Source of the DNA: Limnoperna fortunei
Lineage: Eukaryota > Mollusca > Bivalvia > Mytilida > Modiolidae
Length of the DNA stretch: 64,000 nucleotides
Reading direction: 5' to 3'
NCBI GenBank assembly: GCA_944474755.1
Contig: OX104123.1
Coordinates: forward strand, 60,319,898 to 60,383,897
The position numbers and the translations under genes were made by a program. The notes under the pieces are model-generated. The model saw only the letters and a program-made list of their open reading frames with translations. It did no database searches and was not told the DNA's origin. Within the stretch, counting starts at the first letter, position 1. The number at the start of each line of letters is the position of its first letter. This document shows positions 9,926 through 21,716 of the stretch, in pieces.

Positions 9926-11689
9926 CAGACATATCAGTCTGACATGTCTCATTGCAATATATTGCCCTCAGAAAAATGAAAAATTTCTTATTGTGGTATA
10001 GACTAATTATGAGAAATTCATGCGAAGAGAAAAAATTTATAAACAGGCAGCTAATAACGAAATTTCGTACTAGTTAACTATCCGCTGTTAATTAAAATTG
10101 GATGTAATAAGAAAATACCAAGACAACAAAGTCTCTGTAAATTATGTAATGTCTTAAAAGATGAATATAACTCTTCCTTAATTGTTCATGTTATTATAAC
10201 TTAAGTTTTTTTTTAAATAAAATTAAGATGGTCAGAAACTTTTCGATTACTAAAATTTGTAATTATTTTGTATTTCTGTTATTTCCATTTTTTTTTAAAT
10301 ATAATTTTGTATTTTACTGGACCCATAGTTGTTATTATGCCTGAATAAATTAATATAAATTTAATGTTTTGCAAATAATATGTTTAAATCTTTTATAGCA
10401 TCAGTTTTATGTAGTTTATGGATTTTTTTTTAACTATTTATACTGACTGAAATAAGGGGCATGTAATTGAATAAAAAAAAAGAAAAAAAAGAAAGAAAGA
10501 AACATTATTTCCATTCTGCTTATGGGTCACTAATGGTCACTGTATCTTGCATTGTGTCTGCTAAGTCAATCTTAGTGGACTTTAAAACTCTTGCAAGGAA
10601 AATTTGCGACATTGAGAATTTTAAGGGTAGCATATCGACTGATGTGTTAAGCTAGGACAAGGAGTGCAACTTTCCTTGTCTGTACAAACCCTACAAGCTG
10701 CTGTCAGTGTAAAAAGCATAGGGTCTTTAATGCTACAACAAAAAAGCATTTTTTGTCCTTTACTTTTACATTGTTTCCCAATGGCAGACAAGAATATTTG
10801 TCTACATGGTTTAATATTCCTGAATTGAAGCTTTAAAAATGTGTTCAGGTATTGAATATATACATGTATATATTGAACAATCATGTTGATTTGGGATTTC
10901 TATAACATATATTTATATTGTAATATATTTTAATGATTGTTATGATTGTGCCACACTTTTTTTCTCTAATGCACACACAGCGCCAAAAATTTACCATTAC
11001 ATTGCAAATGTATTTCAGCCTCCCCCCTTTTTGTAGAAAAAGCTGACATAAATTTGTTCAAAGAGGCTTTGAGACACACAAATTACACAAAATATGCAAT
11101 ACTATTATATATTATATATTAAATCAGTACTGATATGTTATCTATTCTACTTTGGCAGACAGATGCTAAATATTTTTCGAAGCGTACATCGAGTTGCTTC
11201 CAACACCCCCCTTTTCGGCATTTTGTCACCGAAAAAGCTGACACAAATTTGTTCCCGGGGGGTTTTAAGCTGAAAATTGGACCGAAGACGTAATATTATA
11301 ATTGATTTAATAATTTATAGGTCGCGATTTGTCACCATTGCTATTTATATTTTTAATTTAGAGTTTTCTGTCCGGCGAGTGCCGAGTTCAGATCAAAACA
11401 TGCCACTTCAAACGGCATTTTAACCTGGTAAATTAAAACTATACAGTACAAAATTTCTATAAATGACAGGTAATTGTCTTAGGACTTCGCTGTATTTTAT
11501 TTTATTGATGTATGTTATGACAGTGCTACGTACGATAACGAAAACTGAGACACTATCACGCTTACAAAAAACCGAAAAAAAGTTGACCTTTAGTCACGTG
11601 ACTGAAGTCGTTAAAAATCAGCCATTACAGGCGTTTGCTTTCCTACTGTATCTAAAATGTTTCTCGACGTCTTCTGGTTGATTATCCCA
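9926..11689. other. No recognised gene
   Basis: AT-rich with an A/G-rich low-complexity run near 10470-10500. Similar phrases GAAAAAGCTGACATAAATTTG (about 11036) and GAAAAAGCTGACACAAATTTG (about 11230), each near CCCCCCTTTT, hint at an old diverged duplication. No coding support. Confidence 0.4.
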
Positions 11690-12130
11690 CTTTGGGTTTT
11701 GTTCGATAATTTGGAATTTTACAGTATCAAAAGAGTGGCCTGTAGTTTTAAGGTGGCAAGTTAATGGACAATTTCTGTTTTTTGTGTGAAAAAGGAGCGA
11801 TGGTTGTTAAGTCGCATATTGAAAGCTGTCTCTGTTTCTCCAACATACTGGATCTTACAAGTTCCACATGTCAGTATGTAAATACCGTTGCTGGATTTAC
11901 AGGAACAATTGGAGTATATTGTGAAACTTTCTTTTGTTGTTGTGCTTCGAAATATGCTATCGACGTTTGCTGCTTTACAGCATTTACAATTCCTACGATT
12001 GCAAGGATTGTAGCCACCAGGTTTTGAGGGAGGGTTCGTTTTTACTCTAGCCTTTACAATAATGTCTTTTAGACTCTTTGGTCGACGGTATGCCATTATA
12101 GGTGGTTGAGGGAAAAGTTTGTTTAAAGTT
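11690..12130 (-). pseudogene. Penelope-like element fragment: GIY-YIG endonuclease
   Basis: The minus-strand frame from about 12130 reads MAYRRPKSLKDIIVKARVK, a CNRRNCKCC cysteine cluster, then NGIYILTCGTCKIQYVGETE and RLNNHRSFF. The GIY...YVGE...R...NH pattern after a Cys cluster is the C-terminal endonuclease of Penelope-like retroelements. The upstream reverse transcriptase is absent, so the copy is 5'-truncated. The frame stops near 11761, and further C-terminal-like sequence (HLKTTGHSFDTVKF) follows after the stop. It abuts the LINE-B remnant. Confidence 0.8.
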
Positions 12131-12640
12131 GGATCGTTTACATGTTTTATTTACAGTAGTTTTGAAATAAATTAAGAGTTATTTTATTTGTATACATTTG
12201 AATGTATTTTGTATTCATAATTTGTTTTTTTTAATTTTTTGTTTGCTTTTATGTACAATTTCTTCATTATTTTTATTTAATTTTGGGGGGGGGGGTTGTT
12301 TTTTTTTCTTTGTTCTTTCTCTTTTTTTTTGTATTAATTTTTTTCTTTTCTTTCTCTTTCCTTTACTTTTTTCTTCCTTCTTTTTTATTTTAGTATTTAC
12401 ATATTTATACAATTGTTTTTTGTTGTTGTTATTTCGTAGTATTTTATAAACAATATATACAGTGAATATTATTCGCACGAAGGTACCGCCCGAGACGATG
12501 CTCTCGAGAACAATTTGTAAGGTCTTTCCCGTATTGGCCCTATTTCCATAGAAAAAACTAATTTTACACGTCAAACAAGAGGCCCCAGATGCTGAAAATC
12601 TATTATTTTACATTGTAATATATAACCACTCTGGTTGTTC
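12131..12640. other. Low-complexity pyrimidine-rich tract
   Basis: It contains a G run (about 12284-12297) and long T/C-rich sequence. The open frames on both strands are composition artefacts. Confidence 0.6.
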
Positions 12641-13079
12641 TTAATAATATAATTTTGTTCTAAAATGTATATGTCTTTCGTTAACCATACTTTCCATTAA
12701 CTTACAAAAGTTTGAGGTCAGTGAAATCGGGCGATATGATTTAGGGTCCGATTTGTTTTTATTGGGTTTTAGGATTAGGATTACGTTGGCATATTTCCAA
12801 GTCGATGGTAATTGTCCGGATTCCCAAGCTTGGTTTATTAGGTCTAATACGATGTTTAACATGTTATCTGGCATATGTTTAAACATTTCATTTCATATGT
12901 TATTCGGTCGTCTCCCGGTACGGTTGTTTTTTTTTGGTTTTAAGTACTTTAATTAATTCCTCTGGTGAAGGGTTTATTAATAGATTTTAGATTTTAAATT
13001 CGGGGTCTAGATTTGGTCGCTACTATCTTCCGCAAAGGAGATTGCCAAAAAGTTAGCTTTCTGCGTATTAGTTAACGCG
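12641..13079 (-). pseudogene. LINE-B reverse transcriptase fragment (left part)
   Basis: Minus-strand frames read AISFAEDSS, then MFKHMPDNMLNIVLDLINQ and AWESGQLPSTWKYANVILIL, then SYRPISLTSNFCKLMES. This is the start of a non-LTR retrotransposon RT domain (the W-x-A-x-V-x-x-I-x-K-P...YRPISL blocks). The catalytic YxDD part is missing. It is the left half of a LINE-B copy split by LINE-A copy 1; its upstream endonuclease part resumes at 19126 on the other side. Confidence 0.85.
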
Positions 13080-13094
13080 TGTTTTTTGTTTTGA
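13080..13094. repeat. Left target-site duplication of LINE-A copy 1
   Basis: TGTTTTTTGTTTTGA, 15 bp, identical to 19111-19125. Confidence 0.95.
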
Positions 13095-13978
13095 CCCCGT
13101 GTGGGACCCGGGGCACAGGAGAATAGGCCCACGGCTTCCTCAGCCTGCAGTAAGAGTCTGCTAACAGAGGCAACACTTGCCGTGTTGCGACCCGTGTCGA
13201 TTACAGGACGGGAATTCAGTAGGCCGGGTAAACGGTCCCGATAACTTATTGAACCCTTACTTTTTCTAGACGGGAAATCGAGTTAGCCCTGACTTCGATG
13301 AATCGGCATGTCGCGTCTTGCCCTTTGTGAATCCTTCTCATTTAAGCTACTCTATTACATTATTTTCCTTCAAACTGATCCACGAAATGTATATACAATT
13401 TGATAGACGGCTTCCTTACAGGATTTGCAAAGAAGGCGGTGGCTGAAGGGCAAAGCTTCCTCAGCTTTATAGAGGCGACATGTTTGCCGTGTGTTGCAAC
13501 CCGTGATGGTGGAGGAAGGGATCCTGGTGGTTGAGAGATCACTCTCTGCTGCATCCATTAGTGCAGGTCGGCGGGTTTGATTTTCAATACACCACTTTGG
13601 CTTCGACTTCAACTAGACGGGAGACCGAATGGACCCGGTTCGGTCAATCGGCTGGTCATGCCGAGCCCATAACAAGCTTGTCGTCATTTTTCTTAAGACT
13701 TGATCATATCTTGTGAATTTCAGTTCCAAAGTTGTTCAGTTACAAGCTGTTAAGAAGGCGGTGGCTCATGGGTCAATCGAGTAGATAGAGTTTCGAACGG
13801 TTGTTTCGCCAGTTAAGTCTGGCACGATGCTTGCGTTCGTGAAGAAATTCATCTACTTGAGTATACCACCCTTGGAACACCTGATGCTTTCTGCTGGTGA
13901 TCCGCAGACACAAAGCATCGCCCCTGTTGGCACTCCGAGGCGGGTGGGTGACAAGGGTGGTGAAACATTTTTTGCATC
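13095..13978 (+). promoter_or_regulatory. LINE-A copy 1 5' UTR (leader plus one monomer)
   Basis: A leader (13095 to about 13309) is followed by a single unit of about 670 bp ending at the ORF1 start. LINE-A copy 2 has the same leader but two units, so the 5' UTR is modular. Non-LTR elements of this type use internal promoters at the extreme 5' end; the promoter itself was not identified. Confidence 0.7.
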
Positions 13979-15294
13979 ATGGCTTCCGATGCACCTTTAT
14001 TACAAACAAGTTCCAAAAAAAGAAAAAATGAAATTCCGCTTGAAGACATAGGTGATGATGAACAATGGACAAGATTTATTGTATTAACTAGTAAGGATTC
14101 TAACAAACCTTTATGTAAAATTTCTCCTTTTGTCATAGAAAAAACCATCAAGGGTTGTGCAGGAGACGTTAAAAACGCCACTAAAATGAAATCTGGCTCT
14201 TTACTTATTGAAGTTTCTAAAAAACCAGCAATCCGTAAATTTATTACAACTACATAAAATTTTAGATTTGGAAATTACACCAACGCCTCACAGAACATTA
14301 AATTCCTGTCAGGGTATAATTCATTACAGAGACGATGATCTCTCTGAACTGACAGATGAAGAAATTTGCTTTGAACTGAAACCTCAGGGTGTTACAAAAG
14401 TAAAAAGATTTATTGCAAAAAGACAAAATCAACAAATTAAACTTAATACCTTTCTTTTAAATTTAAATACTCCATCTGTCCCTAAATCAATCAAAATTGG
14501 ACTGTACAATATTAAAGTCAGCGCATATATTCCAAATCCTGTGCGCTGCTTTAAATGTCAGAAATTTGGCCACGGAAAAGGACAATGTAGAGGCTCCTTG
14601 GTATGCTTTAAATGTGCAGAGGTAGGACATGAGGGCTTTACCTGCACAATAATCCAAAGTGTGCCAATTGTGGTGAAGCCCACATGTCCTCATCCAAGGA
14701 TTGTGCTCACTTCAAAAAAGAAAAAGAAATTCAAAAATTAAAAACTGAAAAAAATATCACATACCCTGAGGCACGTCGCCTCTTCAATTCAAACAATCTC
14801 TCGTCTCCTGCATCAACGTCATACGCCAGTGTGGCCAAACGCGTTCTCACTACAGTTGAAACGCAGACAATTATCACCTGGCCTATTGACAAAAAAGAAC
14901 CTTTCAAATTATCAGTTCAAACAAAAGACAAAATAATTCAATCTTCCCGGAAATCTTCATCCTCTCAAACTGCTACATCTTCGGCACCATCTACATCATC
15001 AACTAATTCTTCAAGCAGCCAAAAAAAAATTAAAAAAATACTATTTCCAATTCAAATTCTTCAAATTCTAATAAAAACTCAAATCAAAAAGGAGATCGTA
15101 CTCCAAAACTGCTGCGGGATCCCATTAAAGTCCACAACAGATTTGGAAGTCTAGATCATCTTGACACCACTATCTGGGGCGATCCCATGGATACACTACC
15201 CCCAGATACTGGATCTAAGGGTAGATCCCCCAGCAGAAACCGGCGGAATGGCCCCCAAAAATCTGTAAACTATTCCTCTATTCGCAAACCATAA
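13979..15294 (+). pseudogene. LINE-A ORF1: gag-like nucleic-acid-binding protein, frameshifted
   Basis: ATG at 13979 opens MASDAPLLQTSSKKRKNEIP. The frame breaks near 14215-14255, where copy 2 continues KLNKIIELEIS-type sequence and this copy resumes as LLQLHKILDLEI. Two CCHC knuckles follow: CFKCQKFGHGKGQC and CFKCAEVGHEGFTC. A third, CxxCGEAHMSSSKDC, lies across another frameshift near 14650-14690. A Ser/Thr-rich tail ends at a TAA at 15292-15294. ORF1 proteins coat the element RNA. At least two frameshifts relative to copy 2. Confidence 0.85.
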
Positions 15295-18200
15295 TGGGTA
15301 CAATAATACAATGGAATCGTCGAGGTCTTAAGAATAATTTTCTGGAAATTACATTATTAGTTCAAGCCTTTCTTCCTGTTGCATTTTGCCTCCAGGAGTC
15401 CCACCTAAAACGAATATATCTTTAAAAAACTACTCTTTATACAGCACATATGTAGACGAGAATCTGGCGGCTCTACCATTCTTGTAAAAGATCAAGTTCT
15501 ACATAGCCCTGTAGATCTCAACACTGATCTTCAGGCGGTTGCTGTTAGAATAACTTTAGACAAAACAATTACTTTATGCTCTGTGTATATCCCTCCGAAT
15601 TCTTCATTAAATTTAAATCAGTTGAAACATCTTACTGATCAGCTTCCGGCCCCTTATATATTACTTGGGGACTTCAACGCACACAACCCTTTATGGGGCA
15701 GTAACACAATAAACGATAAAGGTAAAATTATTGAAGGCTTAATGAATCAGGAGGATCTGTGTATTTTTAATGATGGAACCAACACATATTTACATCCTGG
15801 GAATGGATCATATTCGGCTATTGATCTTACAATAGCAGATCCTTCTCTGTTGCCCGATTTCTCATGGAAAGTCTCTGTGGCAGTGATCACTTTCCCATCA
15901 TCTTTACACTCTTCAAATGCAGAACGAGTCGCTCGGTATAAATTTGGCAAGGCCAATTGGCCTCTATTTGAACAACTATGTATAGAGCGACTTAACTCGG
16001 ATGCTTTTGAAGCTGTTTCTGATCCAATTTTAAAATTCAATGAAACACTTATTTCAATTGCTGATGAAACAATTCCTAAGACCTCGACAAATCCAAAACA
16101 TCCTAGTAAACCATGGTTCGATGACAGTTGTGAGGACGCTATTAAAGACCGGAAAAAAGCCGAACGACTCTTTAATAAACACCCAACTCAAAATAATCTT
16201 AACCATTTCCGAATTTTTCGAGCGAAAGCTCGCAGGGTAACGAAACAAAGACGACGCACGTCCTGGTGCAACTTTGTTTCTAAACTAAATAACCATACCC
16301 TTATGAATAAAATTTGGAACAAGGTAAAAACAGTAAAGCAAATGTCCATCATTTAAATGATTTGACAAGACTTGTTAACATCAGAGTCGGATATATCTAA
16401 CAAATTGGCCGAAACATTTGCAAAACACTCGTCCGCTGAAAATTATCATCCCGATTTTCAGCGTATCAAAACTCAAAAAGAAAAATCAAAACTTAATTTC
16501 CATTCAAAAAATTTAGAAGATTACAATACGCCTTTTTCTTTGGAAGAGCTAAAAACCTCTTTGAACAAATCTCACGATACAGCATGTGGTCCAGATGACA
16601 TCCATTATCAACTTCTCAAAAAATCTGCCACAATCTTCTCTCCAATGCCTTTTGAATCTTCTTAACAACGTTTGGGAAACGGGTGACTTACCATCTATAT
16701 GGAAAATGGCCACTGTTGTGCCTATTCCAAAACCAGGAAAAGATCACTCTGAAGCGTCCAACTATCGGCCTATAGCCCTCACTTTGTAAAACCATGGAAA
16801 GGATGATCAACGATCGCCTTGTCTGGTTTTTAGAATCCAACAATCTACTTTCTAATATCCAATGTGGTTTCAGACAAGGGCGAAGTACCCTAGATCATCT
16901 TGTACGTTTCGAAACGTATATTCGAAACGCCTTTGCCAAAAATGAACATGTTGTGTCTGTCTTTTTCGATTTAGAAAAAGCATATGACACAACATGGAAA
17001 TATGGTATTTTAAAAGATCTTTTTGATATGGGGTTGAAAGGTAGACTTCCTTTCAAACTTTTTATCTGACAGAGAATTTAAAGTTAGGGTAAATTCTACT
17101 CTATCTGACCCTTTTGAACAGGAAATGGGTGTTCCTCAGGCAAGCATCCTTTCTGTCACTTTATTTAGTATTAAAATTAATAGCCTTGCTCAAGTTTTAA
17201 AAGATAATATTGATGGTTCTCTATATGTTGACGACATATGTTACAGAGGAAAAAACATGAATAATATTGAACGTCAACTGCAGTTATGTTTAAATAGAAT
17301 AGAGAAATGGGCAATGGAGAATGGTTTTAAATTCTCCACTGCAAAAACCGTGGGGATGCATTTTTGTAATAAGAGAAAGATGCATCCTGATCCCGAATTA
17401 AAATTACATAATAATCCTATAAAAATTGTAAAGGAAACTAATTTTCTTGGTCTCATATTTGATTCAAGGCTAACCTTTCTACCCCATATCAAAATGTTAA
17501 AAAATAAATGCATTAAAGCATTGGATATTTTAAAAGTCGTAGCCAGCACCGACTGGGGTGCTGAGTGCGATGTTTTACTTAATCTATATAGATCGCTGGT
17601 TCGATCTAAATTGGATTACGGTTGCTTTATTTATGGTTCTGCTCGCAAGTCATATGTCAAAATCCTTGATACTATACACCATCAAGGATTGCGACTATGC
17701 CTTGGAGCTTTCAGAACCACACCTGTTGAAAGTTTATATGTAGAAGCAGGCGAGCCTTCTTTGTATCAAAGAAGAATAAAGCTCGCTTTGCAATATGCAA
17801 CCAAATTAAAGGCATATCCTGGCAACCCCGCCCACGACTGTGTTTTCAAACCTCTTTATCAAAACATTTTCGAAAAACATCCAAACAAAATTCAACCTTT
17901 TGGCCTCCGAATTAAATCTCATTTGGAAAATTCTGGTATAAATTTAGATGAAATTGCTGCAATCGAAATTCCGCATAATCCCCCGTGGTTAAACCCAAAA
18001 CCGATATTTATTTATGATCTAAGAAAACATAAAAAGTACGACACAAACCATTTAATAATACAACAACATTATGCAGAAATTAAATCTTGTTACCCTGACT
18101 ATAGTACTATTTACACAGACGGGTCAAAAGAAGGTGATAAAGTCGCCTCGGCCGCTGTCTTCGGCGAGCGTGTTGAAACTCGCCGCCTTCCGTCTGCCTC

Positions 18201-18905
18201 GTCTGTATTTACAGCAGAGGCGCAAGCTATTCTTCTTGCGATGAAAATAGTTGCTTCGTCAGACGAATGCAAATTTATTGTCTGCTCCGATTCCCTGTCT
18301 TGTCTACTGGCTATTGAAAATTTCAAAATTAAAAATCCTTTCATTTTAAAAATTATTCAAATCTACAAATCTCTTGTGGCTTTGGGAAAAGAGATTATCT
18401 TTTTCTGGATTCCCAGTCATGTCGGAATCCGTGGAAACACAGTCGTGGATCAGGAGGCTAAAAATGCACTAAAGGATATACTATCATTAACTGTAATATT
18501 CCTTTTACCGATTTTAAAGCGTTGATTTTTAAATATATTTCTAATTTGTGGCAGAGTGGTTGGGATCTCCAAGTTCATAATAAACTTCATGAGATCCAGC
18601 CACTACTGCACACAAATAATTTTAAATGTTTTAGTGGTCGAAGAGACCAAGTTGTTTTAACAAGATGTCGTCTTTTTCATACCAGGACGACACATAGTTA
18701 TATTTTATGCAATGAGCAACGACCCGAATGTGTGTCATGCAACAGTCCATACACCATTAAGCATGTCTTGATGGACTGTGTGGACGTGGCCCACATTCGG
18801 CAACGTTTCTATAGTGCAGATACGTATTTTAATTTATATAAATCTGTCGCAGGCGACACAATTTTAAAGTTTTTAAAAGAAATTAATTTATTTAATACAA
18901 TTTAA
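15294..18905 (+). pseudogene. LINE-A ORF2: endonuclease-RT-RNase H polyprotein, frameshifted
   Basis: ATG at 15294 overlaps the ORF1 stop by one base (TAATG). The endonuclease part (15294 to about 16060) shows IIQWN, QESHLK, LLGDFNAHNPLWGS and YSAIDL. The expected SDHFPI block is there but out of frame. RT (about 16372-17500) shows YRPIALT, FDLEKAYDTTWK, GVPQ and SLYVDD. RNase H (about 18110-18480) keeps YTDGSK, TAEAQAI, CSDSLS and IPSHVGIRGN. A C-terminal C-x2-C-x7-H-x4-C motif (CVSCNSPYTIKHVLMDC) precedes the stop at 18905. Copy 1 has small deletions near 15412 and 15465, a stop near 16354, several RT frameshifts, and has lost two codons just after YVDD compared with copy 2 (SLYVDDFLICYRG). 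Confidence 0.88.
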
Positions 18906-19110
18906 TTTCACTACTAAGTGATGCTTCATATCTTTTATTGTTTCAAGTACCATTTTTATCTGTATATATTCTCATATTATTGTATGAGATCACGTTTTAG
19001 TATAAAAGGGAGGCATGAAGTACTACTAATTTAAAATTGTAATTTTCACGTCCTGAATATAGCTGAAATATTGATTGTTGGACGTTAAACAACAAACAAT
19101 CAATCAATCA
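18906..19110 (+). repeat. LINE-A 3' UTR and tail
   Basis: It ends CGTCCTGAATATAGCTGAAA, TATTGATTGTTGGACGTTAA, then (CAAT)n. The same tail ends the SINEs at 27.4, 33.5, 34.3, 40.4, 44.7 and 61.6 kb, as expected if LINE-A machinery recognises it. Confidence 0.85.
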
Positions 19111-19125
19111 TGTTTTTTGTTTTGA
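19111..19125. repeat. Right target-site duplication of LINE-A copy 1
   Basis: TGTTTTTTGTTTTGA, identical to 13080-13094. Confidence 0.95.
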
Positions 19126-20414
19126 ACAAGCGAAGGTAGACTAGAGACCTTGGTTCCTTTCATATTTTTTATTGTTTACCATTATTCCTTTCGCGCCATG
19201 TCTATAGTATTTTTGAAAATGTTTAAGGCTTGTTTATATGCGTCTAGATATTGGCTATTTTTTGTTTTATCGTATTTGCGTAATTTATTTCTTTTAATGT
19301 TTTTGGTATGGCGGCGTCTGCGATGGATGTAATGTGTTGGCATAGGTTGAAGTTATATAAATTGATATCTTGGTGTTTTACATCTTCCAACTTGACGTTT
19401 TGACATATTTTGGAGAAAAGGTGCCAGCTGGCCTTATTATAGATCCACCGTTGGGCCGTGCACACTTCGCTTTTAATTGGTTTAGATTGTAATACTGTTA
19501 CAATTGGAAAATGGTCAGAACCGAGTGGACCTCCAGAACTGCCCATTGACTGTCCTTAGCTAATGATGGGGAAATTAATGTGAGGTCAATTTCGAAGGTT
19601 TACCATTGTTGTCTAGACGGGTGCTTGACCCGTCGTTAAGTACTATGAGGTCCATATGTTGTATAAGATCCTCTAGGACTTGTCCATTTTTGTTAGTTTT
19701 AGTAGACCCCCATAATGAAGTCGCCTACTAAATTTTGATTTATATTATTCAAAAGCTTAGAATAGTCTTGAAAGTTTAGTGATTGATCGGGGGTCTATAC
19801 ATATTGACGATATTGATTTTATCGTCTTGATAATGTATGGTAACACCTTTTATTTCTACATTTTCAGACTGGAAGTCTATTTCCGTGTATGTTAGTGAAT
19901 TTGAAACATAGATGGCTACTCCACCTCCCTTACTTTTTATTTTACCTTTATTGTTTTTTAAACCGTTTCTATTTTTAGTTACAGGTGGTTGATATCCATT
20001 ATTTTCAACTTTTGAGATTTTATCTCTATGAGGAATTCTTGGAGTTTCTTTGATTGGCGATTTGCTTTATTTACCTCTTGTGGAGAGGATTCGTCAATTA
20101 CCAATCGAGGCGGTTTTTAGCATGTCAGCATATGTTTGACTGACATTTATGATGCTGTTATTTGCCACAGGTGTCTTGTCAACTATGTTGACCGGTGTTT
20201 TATTGGTAGTTATGTTGACCGGTTGTTTACTGTTTATTATGTTGGCCGGTGTTTCCTGCTTGTCTGTGTTTATAACAGTTTTAATTGTTTTTTCCGCAAT
20301 AGGGTTTATGCAGGTGGAGGTTTTGTTTTGTTTAGCCTTTTGCTTGGCTTCTTCAAATGACATAAATTTTGGTTTAGTCCTGGTTTGCCCACATTTAATT
20401 AGCTGTATAATCAA
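19126..20414 (-). pseudogene. LINE-B endonuclease and ORF1 3' part (right part)
   Basis: Minus-strand reading continues the LINE-B copy interrupted at 13080. From 20414 to 20094 is an ORF1 tail (TKPKFMSFEEAKQKAKQNKT, then PVNI repeats). Broken endonuclease frames follow (VAIYVSNSLTYTEIDF, INIVNMYRPP), then GSSGGPLGSDHFPIVTVLQS at 19546, and the linker AYKQALNIFKNTIDMARKE just before the LINE-A insertion. GSDHFPI is the conserved C-terminal endonuclease block. Several frameshifts and stops show this copy is older than LINE-A. The 5' end is lost near 20414. Confidence 0.8.
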
Positions 20415-20617
20415 TTAAGTTAAATAAACAAAAAAGACAATATGTTTAATGACCATGAAGATCTATAGTCTGGTACAAAATGTATAGAAAGTATATAGTT
20501 TTTATATATTTCATATTTTATATATTTCTCTATGCAGAAGGAAAAGTTATTACATTTGTGTTGAAAAAGGAAATACATTAATACAAAATATATATCTTAA
20601 CAATGTTACAATAAAAA
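20415..20617. other. AT-rich spacer between LINE-B and the gypsy-type element
   Basis: No LTR, terminal repeat or gene seen. Confidence 0.4.
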
Positions 20618-21688
20618 TTATCCTAGATGAAGTAGAGTAGATGCTGCATCGGCGTAGTCAATCACACTGATGAGTCCTTGTTGGTAGCGAATCTTGAGTT
20701 GCTGTAGTCTGTAATCCATTGTTCTATATCGTAGTCTTTTTTTTTGGTCGTGTTCCTCCTGCTCCGTACTGGATGATAGTGCATTCTGTAAAAGCTTGAC
20801 GATCTCGTAGATGTTGGGATGGGAGTGTGTATCTGCGATTACAAGATACACTCCCTTCACAAATCTTAATTCTACATCGTATCGGAATAGCTTCATCATA
20901 ATGTCCTGTAATCTCTTTGGCTTGTGGTCGTTTTGTACAATCACCTTTCTTCCATATGTATACTGGTCGAATCTTTCAAGACCGTATAACATAGATAAAG
21001 CTTCTTTTTCAATTTGGGCCCAGTTTCGCTCGGCTGGTTTCAGGGCTCTGGACGCAAATTCAATTGGTTTCCCGTCCTGTAGAAGAACGGCGCCTAAACC
21101 ACATTTACTACTATCAACTTGTAGTACAACATCCTTTTTGACATCAAAATAAGCCAATATAGGTGCTTCAGTTGGCATTTTCGTTATACGCTGAAAAGAG
21201 TTTTCGCATTCAGCGGACCAATTCCATGGTTCATTTTTGCGTGTTAGTATACGAATCGGATCCATAACATTCGCAAGATCTGGCATAAATCGTGACATGT
21301 ATTGTACCATACCACACAATCTTTTAACACTATGTACATCGGTCGGACTTGGCATGTCTTTAATTGATTTTATTTTAGCATTGTCAGCTCGAATTCCATC
21401 ACGAGTAATAAGATGACAATGAAAAGTTATTTCCGTCAGTCCAACTTCTTTCTTGTCTTCATTCAAAACGATGTTTCTTTCACTACATCTCTTGAATAAG
21501 TTCTCAAGTTTGCGTTCGTTATCGCGTTTTGCTTCTTGGTCGGATTTTCCACATCCGGCGATAATGATATCATCTGCGATAGTAAATACGCCTTCTAGAT
21601 CACATAGAGCTTCTGATAGCTTTCTCTGAAATATCTCACTGGATACTTTTAAACCAAACGGAAAGCCTGTCCCATCTATAGCGACCAA
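20618..21688 (-). pseudogene. Ty3/gypsy-type pol: RT second half and RNase H, with atypical C-terminus
   Basis: It starts within the RT palm (FPFGLKVSSEIFQRKL, then FTIADDIIIAG with the ADD catalytic pair). The RNase H part has VLQVDSSKCGLGAVLLQ and the conserved EKEALS glutamate, ending VIADTHSHP. Normal gypsy elements continue into a zinc-binding domain and integrase. Here a ~60-residue tail (IYEIVKLLQNALSSSTEQEE, then QQGLISVIDYADAASTLLHL) runs to a stop at 20618 with no HHCC or DDE motif. It is separated from the upstream pol part by a frameshift at 21689-21716. Confidence 0.85.
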
Positions 21689-21716
21689 AAGGTGTGATCA
21701 TAGTGGTAACTTCACT

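Larger units (their letters stand above)
13095..19110 (+). mobile_element. LINE-A copy 1, full-length non-LTR retrotransposon (I-group, with RNase H), defective
   Basis: A 6,016-bp element between perfect 15-bp target-site duplications. It begins CCCCGTGTGGGACCCGGGGC and ends in a CAAT repeat tail. Order: 5' UTR (13095-13978), ORF1 with CCHC knuckles, ORF2 with AP-type endonuclease, reverse transcriptase, RNase H and a C-terminal Cys/His motif, then a short 3' UTR. ORF1 and ORF2 overlap as TAATG. Gene order plus RNase H places it in the I superfamily (I/Nimb-like); the clade needs a tree. It inserted into LINE-B in the opposite orientation. Several frameshifts in both ORFs make it inactive, though it remains complete end to end. 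Confidence 0.93.

Noticed and set aside
12198..12574. Open frames on both strands in pyrimidine-rich DNA
   Set aside because: Low-complexity poly-Phe/Leu or poly-Lys translations; composition artefacts.
13360..13716. Open frames in the LINE-A 5' UTR
   Set aside because: Several overlapping frames, none kept as a protein between copies; the region is the repeated UTR monomer.
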